In this document: positions 38,151 to 51,900 of the stretch, one piece after another
Position numbering within the stretch: the first letter of the stretch is position 1
How the letters are laid out: each line of letters opens with the position of its first letter
DNA from: Oasisia sp. SBJ-2009
Taxonomy: Eukaryota > Annelida > Polychaeta > Sabellida > Siboglinidae
DNA: 64,000 bases
NCBI GenBank assembly: GCA_964017155.1
Contig: OZ024863.1
Location: forward strand, 45,321,364-45,385,363
Direction: 5' to 3'
The notes under the pieces: model-generated
Database searches by the model: none
What the model saw: the letters and a program-made list of their open reading frames with translations, nothing else
What the model was told of the DNA's origin: nothing
Position numbers and translations under genes: made by a program

Positions 38151-38291
38151 CACAAGTCCATGACATTGTAATCCATATCCTATTTACTTCATTCTAGCAG
38201 CGTTGGACCACTGTACAGTTATTAACAGTGACACTGAAATTGGTTTTGTTTTACTATAACTCTCTGCAGAAGTGTATGAATAAGAAAACAC

Positions 38292-38670
<379 letters not shown>

Positions 38671-39401
38671 ACCATCTTAAACAGTGCATCAGTCATTTCC
38701 TTTAGAAAAGGTTCAGGTAAGAAACTGGTTATTTGGTACACATGATGTTCACCAAAAATGGACTTAAGCTTCAATGAATAATGGATCAATCTTTAGACTA
38801 TCAACACAAGCTCTGAACCAACAGTATCTGTTAAACGTCTACATGAAATCTACCTTCTAGAACATGAACTTAATTAACACCCTCCTCTATGGCAGAACAC
38901 CTGCGCCCCAGATGTGTGGTACGCCAAGGTACAATGTATCCAGGTGTTTTACTCTACAGCAGAGTGTTAATCTTGCGTGTTTGATTAAGGAATTCCTGCC
39001 GTTTTACAGATGTGTTTCTTATAAGCCTCCTCCCTGGAGCTCAACTCAATAAACACCAAGATTACGACACACAGAAAACACAAGAACTGAAATTAATCCA
39101 ACCAGCAAACAATGCCCACCTTTCAGATGGAACAACCTGGTACACACATATTGATTCAGAAGATAGTTTTCCACAATATCCATATGCTGTTTGATAAGGC
39201 ATAAATGTGAAAAAAATTCTCAATGCAAGTTATATACAGATGCAGGAACAATCACAAAAACTATACATAATGTTTTATCATCCAACAAAACCCATATATT
39301 TTTTTTTAACTCTTAAGCAATGGGCAGTTTACAAAAATGAAAGTATTATTTTCTTCTGAGGATTCATAAATAAACCTATCTGTTTAATCTCACTTATCCC
39401 C

Positions 39402-39540
<139 letters not shown>

Positions 39541-40175
39541 ATATGCCAGCTCAATTATAGTCAGACTCAGCTCCTTTGATGATGAACTCATACAAACAGT
39601 GCTACACACTCCGGATGTGACCATCAATCTGCCACACGTTCACATCTCAACAACCTGCATCACAAAAGTTACTGCAGTCTTTGTGGTTCACAGAGTTCCT
39701 GTTATTTATGTGAAACATGATCGATTGCTAGATTTAATCACGTAAAACACTTTCAATCACGATTCTCATTTGTCATACTGACAGCTAGGTAAATCACACA
39801 GAATCCCCAGGTGAACGCTTTGATCAATGCCAAAGCCATAGAGTACGTCGTCATAATCTCCATCTGATTTCACAAGGTTGCTCTATCAACTAACAAAACA
39901 TCTACAGGTCATGTCAGAAATATCATAATCATTCAAGTTCCTAATCAATCACAGCGCAAACCGATTTGTAATAAACACAACAATTCACACCAAATAACAT
40001 CACCCGTGAATTTATGCAGACTATCACCACCAAGTCCAAGATATCTTATCGCCAATATTCCTCTGGTTATTTTCCTGATAAAGCCATCGCTGTAAAAACA
40101 TAATGAAATACAACCTACCTTGCGTGGTAGAATACCCATTAAAACAGCTCCTAACTGCCACAAATTATGACTTAC

Positions 40176-40440
40176 GAGGTTCCGGAGCTGTGCGATGCTT
40201 AATAAAACATTTAAGAACGATAAGTTGTTCTTGTCTGAGCCACACTGCCAGACGAGACCACCTAATCCACCAGAAGCCGACGTTCCATTATTCAGACACC
40301 TCACAGCAGCTGTGCTCGAAACACCCCCTCCCGTCACAGAAAAACCTAGTAAAATACCCAGCATGCACCTGGGAACATATCCCACGGCAACGACCTTGAA
40401 ATTTGCATTAGACGGCGTGCTTTAAGTTGGCTAACAACAA
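40176..40440 (-). promoter_or_regulatory. Candidate POMGNT1 promoter and non-coding first exon
   Basis: On the minus strand the block ends in CGGAACCTC followed by the strong donor GTAAGTC (40175-40169). Upstream is GCATGCTGGGTA (40366-40355), close to the ZNF143/SBF core CCCAGCATGC, and the octamer ATGCAAAT (40408-40401). It has several CpGs. The transcript would splice into the leader near 36849. The link to POMGNT1 is inference; it could belong to another transcript. Confidence 0.4.
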
Positions 40441-42120
40441 GGAGCATTTACGTTTACATGTACAGTTTCCCGTGCAGAGTGCGGACACATGGACAGTGTA
40501 TCGGGCTACACGGGCCCGTGTCAGCTCGGCAGCTGGGAAGTGTTGGGGATTAGTGGGGGGTCAGGGTTCACCTGGAGGGAAGATCCCAGGTGGTGCTTAC
40601 TGACATTCCAGATCCCTAGGGATTCTCCCCTGAGCTCCCTGGATGTCTCCACCATTCAGCCATCTCATTCTACCTCACCTGGGATCTCAAAAGACTGCAT
40701 TGTCCATTTAAAACATTACATTAAAAACATAAATTGTTCAGCGAATCTCCTGGTGTCCTGTTAACCGTAAATGTCAAGGAGAGGGAGAAGGGTACTTAAT
40801 ATTTTGCCTGCATAATGTGTAATAATTGATATGATATAACAACTTTACATTATTTAAATTATATATAATATATAATATAAGTATTATATTTTTTATTCCT
40901 GTATACTGCACCCTACTGAAAAAAAGTGTTCTATATATCTATTTAATAACTGTACAATTTGTATTTTACTGACATTAATTAACATTTTTAGAAACACTCA
41001 AAATGGAAAATTTTATTGTAATTAATATATAGTTTTCATACTACATATCCATACATAGTTACCTACAAGTTTCAACTTGTCTTGCAAGCTGGCTGTTTGG
41101 TTGTCAGACAATTTTAATTAATGAATAACTGATAAGTGATTACATCTTAACATGTTTTTCTGACACCAAACAAACAACATCCACCACAGTTGTTACACAA
41201 CTAAAGTGCACAGCTATTTACCCCAGCACAACCAGTACTGCAGTAGTGCCAGTAATATTATACCAAATTACTCATGGCTGGTTTGAAACAGACACCGAAA
41301 GTGTCCATGCGGCATCAATAGTTCCGCCTGGCCGTATCCTATTTCAAGACTCAAGACAGCAGTCCTTTGCATGCAAATATTCAGAGCACTGGGTCCAATA
41401 ATACATCATTTGTAATTGAATTTACATATAAAGTGTATTTTAACAATGGTTTTGAAATAACGCTGCAGCGGTGGGTGTGGCTGATTTATTTGATATCACA
41501 GCACAATTTTAAAACACCAATTATGATATGTTTAGTTTATATTACCAAACCATGCATACTTTAAGTGCCCACATACACATGTTTATGAATCTTTTACAAA
41601 ATATCCAAATCCTGCAACACACCAGATAAATAATTAACAAATACAAAATAAATGGTTTAAAAAAATAGTAATTCACACTGCATTGGAATGCCATTAACAG
41701 TAATGGTATTTGTACTTGAAATTGTGCCACTGCAATTGAATATAACATATGATATGCTAATTTTCCGTCATGTAAGTGAATCTCTCCTAGGTGCCAAGTC
41801 AACCTTTGATCTATTGATGAGGTGATGCATTTCAAACAGACATGATAGTAATCACTTCCTTTTTCCTAAAAACCAGTTGAGCTGTCAATCATTCACTGCA
41901 CAGTAGAGTGTGTTACAATTATTATCTGTGCACACAATACCATAATTGGTGAAGGGAAAATGGAATGGTCACAGGAATCAAGAGTCTGAAATATTTGTTG
42001 TGGATTTGTTATCCAAAATGTGACCCTAAACAATGTTTGCTATTAAATGTATTAACAGTGCATGTTGTCACTCTGCATAGATGCATTCTTAGTTCTTAGG
42101 TAGTTTCCTCCCAACATCCC
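40441..42120. other. Intergenic stretch, nothing recognised
   Basis: A somewhat GC-richer block at 40490-40700 (GATCCCAGGTGG, CAGATCCCTAGGGATTCTC) is followed by AT-rich sequence. No exon, SINE or LINE was recognised in it. Confidence 0.4.
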
Positions 42121-42377
42121 AAAATTGGGCTAACGCAGGAGTTGTCCTGTAGAATTAGTGAGTCCACTACATTTACCCCCTGTGTGGGATCTTTTATTTG
42201 CCCTGGCATAGACACCAGATAGAAGGGACCACCGGCTTTTAGTGTCTCTTCCGAAAGACGCAGGCAAATGTGGGGTGAATGAAACTGCCTAAGTCTCGAA
42301 ACAGCGGTAGGTGGGATTGAACCACCATCCCCTCGATTGACAGTGAGGCGCTCTACCACACGACCATCGCTCCCCAC
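42121..42377 (-). mobile_element. tRNA-derived SINE, family A, copy 3
   Basis: Minus-strand copy of the family at 8791-9128. The B-box region is GGTTCAATCCC and the body has AAAGCCGGTGGTCCCTTCTA and GTAGTGGACTCACTAATTCT. It has lost the GTGTAACCT segment present in the other copies. Confidence 0.85.
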
Positions 42378-44260
42378 AAGGCACAGCTCATTGGCTGAAA
42401 CTGGACATATCCTGTTTTGATAAGCAAGACGGATGGTGCTAATCACGCCTGGAAAACAATCTCTCTTGTGAGTGTCGTTTAATGTGAATTAGTGCTGTTT
42501 TTTATCTAAATTACACAACATCCTAACTCAACACATGATTAACTATTTATCCTGGCTTGGGGGAAATTTCAAAAAATTTATTATCAAATTTCGCCACAAA
42601 ATCCTTCATACATGTATAACGATACAAGTAACATCCCCTGCCCTAGACACAGGGGAAGAGGTTCTGGGAGGCCATCTGGGAAGTGTTAATCAGCGGAAAT
42701 GGGAACAAGTGGAGGGAGAGGTGCTCCCTACAGAGATTGATGGCACTCAGCATCTGGGGATGATCCCAAGGGGGTGAGAGATCAGAGAGATTACTGGTAA
42801 TCTCACCTGTAGTGTTGAGTGTGCACCGTCATGGCCGACTGCCTGGATACTGCACAGATGTAACCGGGGTGTTTTCACTAATCCAGCCAATGTAAACAGG
42901 AATATAGGGACCAGGGGACCATTCCAATAAGGTTACTGAAAGCTCTTTGCACTTTAACATAAATTTTGATCCTTAACAGTGATCTTGAATTCAATACGTG
43001 GAAAATTGTCAACACCATGATGCGCCAGCAGGATATTGTCACTGGTGTGTCATGGAAATAGTGTCCACATTAATATGGCGATGGATATTTGCGTTTTGAA
43101 AAAATCATTTAATTTAACAACGGATTTTGTTTAAAGATGAGTTTTTCTTAAGAGCTCTTTATTTTAGTGAAACGGTCCCTTGACCACAGTAAGAAGGTTA
43201 TAACTGACCAGTCTAGCCACTACTAGACCTATTAACCAATTCACTACCTCCCAACATCTAATTAGATGCTTATAGGTCTAACTATTTTAAATTCATTGAA
43301 ATGCAATCACAGTGTGCCATATAACTGACAAATTCCATCAAATTTATAATATATTGTATTTATTTTTGTTAGAATAACAATATCATCAACGTGACATTAT
43401 GTAAATAAAAACTTATGTTCTATCTCAAGACCTAGCTAGTTATTAACTAAATGTTTTAGTTTCTTATTTGATGTGCCAAGATGAAAATGTGTACAGTGCT
43501 GAAGATTGGAATGTCCAGCCAGCCACCCTTTGTCTGTATGCATTGCAACATCAAGTGGATTTGAATACTTCGCACAGGTATTTCTGTGGTGACATTGCTA
43601 TAACAATACTAGTGATATTACTACTAAGATTTATCAAAAACTGTTAATCTTGAGGATAAGCCTGTTTAAGCCACAATTAAAAATGCTGTAGATTACAATA
43701 CAAATACAGAGGAAGCGTGATATAAGGTCACGTCTTCAGTAAATTAATTAAAATGGCTGTAAAAGTTTCACAATTTTGGTCAGTTCAGCTTTCTTTTAAC
43801 CTTGTCCACAAACTAGAAAAGCAATGTGGTTTCTTTCCAATAATGTATGCATGCGTGACCGTGTTACTGCATGCTAGCATGGCTAGGTGCAAAATTATGT
43901 AGCCTGTCATTGAGTAAAGGTCTATTGAGTGACACTACTAAAAAAATTATCAATGCCATAAATTATTGCCTCATAATCGTACGCGCTGACATCAAGTGGT
44001 CCGCAAATATCCTGATATAATATTGCTCCCCAAGCATGCATAGTTCCTGTTTGCTCTGACTGCCAATATCGGCTCGCCCACAACAGAAACGTATACCTGA
44101 CCTATCTTCACATTAGCATGATTTGGTGCAATTTATATTCACATAATTGTTTGATGTCGTATCACGTATCAAAGCTTTCACTTATGGTGAAATGTCAGCA
44201 CCATTCACATTTCCAAAGCCTAAGCCGCTGCAGGGTAAAGCCTGTTATAAACAATTTCCA
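42378..44260. other. Intergenic stretch without a supportable gene
   Basis: A GC-richer block at 42635-42790 (CCAGAACCTCTTCCCC on the minus strand) has an 80-codon open frame with no family resemblance. The remainder is AT-rich and unremarkable. Confidence 0.4.
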
Positions 44261-44261
44261 G

Positions 44262-44361
44262 AGTCGGGCAGAATCTGTCAGTCTGGAAAAGGAAGATAAT
44301 GATTTCAAGTTTTCTGCAAAGGATGCGTGGAGAGTCGGCCAGAATCTGTCAGTTTGGAGAA
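44262..44361. repeat. Two-copy direct repeat
   Basis: GAGTCGGGCAGAATCTGTCA followed by GTCTGGAAAAGG at 44263 recurs as GAGTCGGCCAGAATCTGTCA followed by GTTTGGAGAAGG at 44331, 68 bp later. Confidence 0.75.
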
Positions 44362-44394
44362 GGTTGATTCCTGAGATACAACAACAGAGCTGGC

Positions 44395-44560
44395 CGCCAA
44401 TTTAAACAGGCTCATCTCACCGGATTGCCTATTTCGATCCTGCCGTTAATTACAAGGGAGCAGCGATTTCAGGCCTGACATGCTGATGGTGATAGGCAGG
44501 TAGACACATAAAGTGGTCAGACCAGACCAGACTGGCTCTAGCAGCTGTCCCATTTAATCA
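44395..44560. promoter_or_regulatory. Compact motif-dense block (possible conserved non-coding element)
   Basis: Unique, GC-richer sequence with CCGTTAATTACAAGG (homeodomain core TAATTA), CCGCCAATTTAAA and GGTCAGACCAGACCAGAC (44517-44533). It has no open frame of note. Confidence 0.25.
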
Positions 44561-45273
44561 TGCCTCCTACTGTACAAATATCATGTGATTTCAAACAAAC
44601 CTATCATCAAGATGAGGCATAATTAGGTTGTAAAATTTCACAAAATTATATTTTCTTGTGTACGGTTTTTCATAAAATATACAAGTAAGGAAAATAGTGT
44701 CTGTGTTGATGTTTAACAAAATTTTATTTAACATGATTGCCTTATGGGTCATCTATAAGCATAAAACATGCATTTGCATTTGTTAAGTTCCTCTTCTGTA
44801 TGCAGTTTGCCTACGTTGTGTATACTTCGCCTTGACTCCACGTTCCCATGAACCCCTCACTACTCCTTCACAACCAACATCTGTTCCTCCAAGCAATTTC
44901 CAAAGAATAAAAAAACAATTGTAATGTACATTTCATCACAATTCTTACATCACAAAACTTTATTATTAAGCGATCATTATCATTCATTAGATGTACCTAC
45001 CTATAAACCATTGCTATTAATTATCATACTAACCTATATAAACAAACACATCAGGACTTTTTTAAGCATTTCTCAAAATCAACTTACACCAGTACTTAAA
45101 CATATATTTTGACTAACTTCAGTCAGGATGTTGCAGAGATATCAACCCCCTCATAAACTTGCAAATTGTTCTCAGGGCCAACTTCTTTATGTCTCACCAA
45201 GTTTACAATTTGCCTTCCAACTAACACTTTCTCACAGACTCCTCATAAATAATTAAAATAATTCGCCTACACA

Positions 45274-45315
45274 GCACATGCATAATGTAAACAGCACATG
45301 CATAATGTAACTAAC
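45274..45315. repeat. 21-bp direct duplication
   Basis: ACAGCACATGCATAATGTAA occurs twice back to back. Confidence 0.85.
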
Positions 45316-45899
45316 CCACCACGTCATTATTATAACAACATATAAACACCACAAGGTTCTCCAACAGTGATATTTTGCAGCCTTAAAAAAAACAGAACGC
45401 AAGATCACAGAAATCCGCTGCAAAGCTAACAAGGGCTTTATTTGGCTAATCCATTCCGGATTAACCCAATAATATCCCATATTTATTTTCACTAGAATCA
45501 CTGATTAGAAAACATAAAAAATCCTCAGGCTGGATATCAAAGCATAGTTCTTGAATGGGAATGCTAGGTACACTTCCTGTACATGTCAGAGGTATGGGGA
45601 AATGTCTGAAAGAGGCTGGAGATTACTTTCCAAGTGGGTGCAGTATCTTCCTCTCTGGTTCAGGAGCTTGGGTAAACAGGAGAGCCACAAGGAAGTCCAA
45701 GCCCTGGGGTCTGTGTAAACATTGTAATGTTGCCTTACGCTGTGTAAACACTGTAACTTTACTCCACCCTCCACAGCAGATGTGACAAATGTTGCAATAT
45801 GTGGTGCAGTATTGCATTCTGGCTGAGGTCTGAATATAACGTTACTCATGTCTTTACTCATGTACTCGTGTATATATCATGATACGTATGTATTTACAC

Positions 45900-46119
<220 letters not shown>

Positions 46120-46146
46120 TTCACTATTCAAAACTTATATTCTGGT

Positions 46147-46200
46147 TCATAAATCGGTGATGCTTCCCAGTAACTGAATGTTTTGCTTTTTTCATGCTCC
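46147..46200. repeat. Interspersed repeat fragment, copy 1
   Basis: CATAAATCGGTGATGCTTCC followed by CAGTAACTGAAT matches 49126-49157 almost exactly. In both copies the following 30 nt is also related (TTTTGCTTTTTTCATGCTCC versus TTTGTTTTCCCCACACTCCT). Confidence 0.65.
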
Positions 46201-48510
46201 TTCAGGCTTGTATTCTAGGTTTTCAAACTCAAATTTATATTACTACTAAATCTTTTATTAACAATTTGTTGTGTATAATTATTATATGTTATCTCAGGCA
46301 AATTAAAATTAATTATGCTTTCATAGATACTGTGCTACACCAAAAAAAAAATTATTAGTAGTAATATTACAAACATGTATTATTTATTATTATATCAACA
46401 TGATAAGACTACAATACCACAACACTGTTTCTTCCAAACTTTTTATATCTTTTGGAAGAAATCTATTTTGGTATATTTGTATACAGTGTAAATAAAATAC
46501 GAGCTAAAACAGTAGTTGTTTACCCATTCCTTTGGGTTTCTTTTTCAGAAGAGAGCTTTTTAAAATTCACTCTCCCACCAGTCAAAAACAAAATATTTAT
46601 CTCGACTAAAAATAGGTTCTATTTTATTAGCCATTTCCCAGTAACGAATCTGTTGACTCGACTTACATCCTGCTGACTGTTCACATTCCTTGGTCTGTTC
46701 AGCTCTGTTGTTATCAAAGACCGATGCCTCTTTTTGCTAAAACCATTTCAACGCCAGCATTTTCTCCCTTTCACTAACATCCTGTGAGTCTGACGGATCA
46801 CAGGATACAGGCAAATGGCCGGGAGGAACTTCTAAAGTGCGAAACCAGAAACCAATTAATTTCCCCTCCCTGTGTGTCTATTTTGATGTGGGTAGATCTA
46901 TTTTAACACGGCCAATCAATCATAACAGTGTCACGTAATTATTGGGCTAATTCCCCATCAACCCTATCCCAGGAATAAACCATATTTATCATCGTCAGGA
47001 TCTTAGATTTGGCAGAATAAAACTGACTTATGTCTATATTCTGGCTTATTGAATTATGAAGTGTTTCAAAATTTACACCGGGTGTCAGAAAATTATGACT
47101 CAGCACTTGAACAAGTCAGCTGAAATTACATGTGTCTTAAGAGTTAAAGAATTTACAATTACCAGGAACTTAAACTGACCTGAATATGTCAGCTATAATT
47201 AGACTTACCTTCAGTTACATTATAAATAAATTATTCCTGTAAACTTGTATCATCATAAGAGCAAACGCAAACATCAGTCAAGGGGCTGTTTCACTAATAA
47301 CTATAGCTCTTGAAAGTTACTTAGTTGTCAAGGGTTAGTGTGATCTAGTTATTGGACAACATGAGCAGTTGATTAGAAGATGTGACTCTTCATTCTGAAC
47401 AGTGAATAAACAGGAAACATGCAGGAAGGAGGCCTTTGTCTTTAAAAAAATCACTGAAGAAAAGAAGCTTCCATATTTCCGAAATGTTTTCCAAACAGGC
47501 AAGACATTAATGAAGATCTGGCAATGGTTTGACCTTGACACATCAAATGTCATTACCAGTATGTCAGCCATTTATAAACATCTGAAACAACATGTGCACC
47601 GGACTTCTCTCTGTATCCAAATACTTAATAATAAGGTTGGCATATGCTCATGGTTATTGCAGTTTTATTATTGCAGTTTTATCTGGCAAATTTGAGTCAG
47701 AAGACAAAATAGCTGTGAACAGGGAGAATGAACATTTCTTGTGAACAAGCAAATATTTTGACTTTCAAGACTCCATCGGCCAGGAAGAGAATGATGCTAC
47801 AATAGAAGAAATGGCAAAGGTCACATTGGCTATTTATTACATATTTAACTATGAAAAATCCCTACAAAGTTGGATGCAGTTACTTTCTGGGGGCCAGAAG
47901 AAGATTAGGATAACCAATCGTTGGTGAACAATTACATTACACCTGATCAAGGAACATACCCACAGACACTAGACACCTGATCGAGGAGCCTACCCTCAGA
48001 CACGAGAAAGGTTTCAAGACCAGCTCTTGTACAGAATAAACTGAATCTACAGATATGGTGGTACAACACCAGCAATCAACTACCTGATCACTGAGACATA
48101 TCCACGAACTACCGGTACTAGGCAAGAATCTGGCATAGTTCTGTAAATGTTGTTTTTACAGTTACAGCCCAGACGAAACGTGTTTGTGGAAATGTTGCCA
48201 GGCTGTCTGGCCACCACCAAGGTAATCCATCATCAAAATGACAGGTTTCTGCGTCAGGTGGTATCATGAGAATTAGTGGACACCAAACACGACATCAGAA
48301 AGACACAAAAATACCTACAGCTCCCATGTCCAGATGCATGGCAGCATGTAAAGCAAAATCTGTTGAATGTGCTTTGATAAAAATAGTGAATTTGTTTCTT
48401 ATGTTATATGATATAAATGTTACAATATTACAATACAGTAAATGGCTGGTGGTCAGAGCAATGGCCCAGACACTGACCACTGGTTTATGTCTATATATAA
48501 TACAGCAGTG
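46201..48510. other. Intergenic stretch without a supportable gene
   Basis: Apart from a motif-dense block (46780-47000) and a short direct repeat near 47940-48000 (CACCTGATCNAGGANC and CAGACAC words), nothing was recognised. The open frames are short and resemble no family. Confidence 0.4.
46780..47000. promoter_or_regulatory. Compact motif-dense block (possible conserved non-coding element)
   Basis: Unique sequence rich in AATTAATTT, GGCCAATCAATCATAA and CACGTAATTATTGGGC, combining CCAAT-, TALE- and homeodomain-like words. No coding signal. Confidence 0.25.
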
Positions 48511-48512
48511 TA

Positions 48513-48575
<63 letters not shown>
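48511..48575. repeat. (TA)n microsatellite
   Basis: About 65 bp of near-pure TA. Confidence 0.95.
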
Positions 48576-48576
<1 letters not shown>

Positions 48577-51500
48577 TACATTAATTTCAATATAATATAC
48601 CGAATACAATATATAAAAAATAAACATCACTTTGACAACAGATTTTGTAACTGCTAACTAAAGACCTGGTGCTTATATATTCAGAGAACTTTCATCACAA
48701 AAGCTGTTTCAGTGGTAAATTTTACTGAAATATTATTACTAATCTTTCTACCTTACAAAAATATCTCTTTAGCAGGAGATGTCTGCTCAAAAGCAGATTA
48801 GTGTATCCTGTAAATTGAAAGGGCAGTAACTATGATTTAGCACCAAAGCTGTTAACTTGGCACGTCTGGATTCCTGCTTCTGCTAAGGAATAAAATCACC
48901 GAACTGAATACGAGATAACCATGAATCCTGCCTTGAGATCTGCGTATATCGCTGGAGGCTAACAACACGTTATAGGACGCAAGGGACATGGAATTGATCC
49001 CAACGGAACTTTGAACTGGTGATATAAATGGGCATCCAAGTCTGTCTTCCTGCCCAGACTGTGGACCTGGTGTGGTGGTCTGGTATTTGTGTCTAGAGAC
49101 CTTGTTTTTCCCACAACAACAGTCATAAATCAGTGATGCTTCCCAGTAACTGAATACCCTTTGTTTTCCCCACACTCCTGGTGATTTTGATGCGTCAGAG
49201 TTGAGAAAGAGACTGTTGCAAGTCTGCTGTGGATTGATAGATTATATACCCGGTACCTATAAAACTGTTAATGACTAGGCAGTTTCTTAAATCTAATGCA
49301 ATGTAGATATTTTCAATTTTTTTTTTATTTATGTGTATGAAACGTAAACATGTGAAATGATAAGTTGTCTTTGGTCAGTCAGTATCACAAGTGACTACTT
49401 TTCATTTCGCATGTTTACATTGTCCTAAACATGAATAAAACATATATTGAAAATATCTAACATGCATTAGATTTAAGAAAGATTAATCTCAATCTCATTT
49501 CAAAACAGTCGTTATCACAAGTGGTAAACTTTATTCAATCAAATATGTTTTAAACACTGAAAATAATGTCTCAATTTAGTTTTGCCCTGTATTGATGCAT
49601 GCATGCATGCACACGCGCACACATGCATGCACACATTATAAGCCTTCATCAGGCTCTGACCAAGACACAGATAACTGCAATCATAAATCTCATGACTACA
49701 CCTTTTCGTAGCTGTCAACTTTTCCGCTTACCCAATATGAAATGGATTTTTATTTCTGAATATTATTTTTGATAAGGGGGTCATGTATGAACAGGAACTG
49801 GGGTCGCCAGTTTCTCACCTAAAAAGATACACAAAGTGATACTCTTCAACTGACATCGCAACATCAATGTCTGGGCTTATGAAAGGGTGTAGATTCACAA
49901 GACCACCAACAGTCATTGTAGGATATCAGTTCTCTTCACAGTAGGTGGTCTCATATACCACTACACACAACCAGGCATCACTTACCTTCGCTCCTTCTTA
50001 TACTCATACATTTAATTTATACCTTATGATTCCCACTCCGGCCAAACCTTATCTACGGGGTCTTTATCTACCTGGAATTTATCTACACAGATTGGCTGAA
50101 CAAATATCATACATGAATAACATGATACTAGGTGGCTTAGGAACATGTACATACCCTATTTTCATTGCTTCTGAAATTCAGGGTTTCGCAGCTAAAACTG
50201 GGTATGGTAAGATGAAACAAAGTTCTACTAATTGCAGTAGAACTTATCCACCGTAACATGTTAACAGCATGTTGGTGGTAACAGCCATATTCTGGCAATT
50301 GCTGCAGTTTATTCTATAGAAGTGATGTCAGATTAACTGCAGGAACGTACACCAACGCAATTGCACTGCAAGTTAAATACATGAAGAAAACAGCTCTCGT
50401 TTCTGGTGTAAAACCGATTAACATCAAGTGAATATATATTACATATAACATGTGTATATGAAACTCACAAAAAACTAGATTGATGTATAGCAATCTAGAT
50501 TTAACCAAATTCAACAAGATTCCATAGCTACATAGCATCAACTACTACATCGACAGTGCAAGGAAGTCCTTGGTAGAGACTCTACTGAGACCAACATTCT
50601 TTCATCTATGATTGACCAAAATATATAATAATCATAATAGATATACTAATTTTCACTATTTTTAAACACATATGCTGCTCACATAGCTGTCATTTCCAAA
50701 ATCGCTCTTAGTAGATTTATAATAATGTTCTGTTCATTTGTATCATCAGAAGTGCTAATATTTCCTTCAATCTTTAAATAACCTTTCGTCACTGTCAACC
50801 TTACTACAGAGTCATCTCAGTCAACCTTCTTTAATTTTAACAAATCAATTCTGTCAACATCTTCAAAACCATCAAACAGCAGCAGTCACTGACTAAGACA
50901 ACAACAAATGATCTATAAACAAAGCAGACTAGAGTCTCCTACCTTCAGAGAGTACTAACAGAAGTGGGCACCAGCCTCCGAATCCAGCACAAGGCAACTG
51001 ATGAAATACTATTAATATAATACATGAGCCAGCAGAGATTAGGAGAATCTGAGAGAAGCTGACGCAGCAGCCACCGCAGCCTCTTACTGAGTGGGAGGGA
51101 GGGACAACATCTGTTGGTCCGGAGCCTGGCAGTGATACACATCTCACTGTGCTTCCATTCATCAAGGGCTGAAGGTCGTATCTCAAACGGGAAAGCTCAG
51201 CTGCCCCTTTGGATGGAATCGGGGTCAGATGAGCGTGTTCTTCCTGGTTCATTCGTGGAAGATAAATATATGTGGCTGTGTCTTTGGTTTTATGCAGGAT
51301 CCCTTTAATGGGTTGTGTTTGCATCATGAGATGTTTTTAGAACATGGAAGGGGAATATTTGTTATGGAAGTGTGTCATACTTTTGTTGAGCGATATGGTT
51401 ATAGTTTCTTATGGCTGGCTGAGAACATATGTATATATTGGGTCATACGGGAAGGAGAAATTTGAAGAGAGACGTGGAGAGACCTGGAGAGAGCGGAGGG

Positions 51501-51900
51501 AGACTGGAGAACAAGAGCAAAAGAGAGACGCAATTGGAGACTGGCGATAGAGCAAATAGTGAAAGAAAAGTGAAAAAAGGAGAGACAGAAAAAGAAGATT
51601 TAATGGCACCATGGCCAACCGCACCCCTGACGAGAACATATTTGATGTAAAATGAATTTTTTTCTCAAAAATGTCTAAAGCTGGTGTCTCAGAATTTATT
51701 TTAATTTTAACCAGTCAAAAAGTGGCTACTTGAATACTTGAACAATTCTAAACAAAATAAGAATAAGTGGTAATAGTTTTATAATTCTATAACAAAACAA
51801 AGTGTTTGCAATCAAAGTGTGTATATAATAACAACCCATGAAGTGAACTAGGAGTATATGCACCCAATCATAACTACCCAGTATAATTCTGAGTCTCTGA
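48576..51900. other. Intergenic stretch without a supportable gene
   Basis: It contains the second copy of the 46147 repeat (49126-49180) and a TGCATGCATGCA run near 49596. A 132-codon minus-strand frame at 50929-51327 and a 107-codon one at 48852-49175 show no family resemblance. Confidence 0.4.
49126..49180. repeat. Interspersed repeat fragment, copy 2
   Basis: Matches 46147-46200 (AATCAGTGATGCTTCCCAGT followed by AACTGAAT). Same orientation, about 3 kb apart. Confidence 0.65.

Noticed and set aside
50929..51327. 132-codon minus-strand frame
   Set aside because: No family resemblance, no splice partner and ordinary length for chance in a GC-richer patch.
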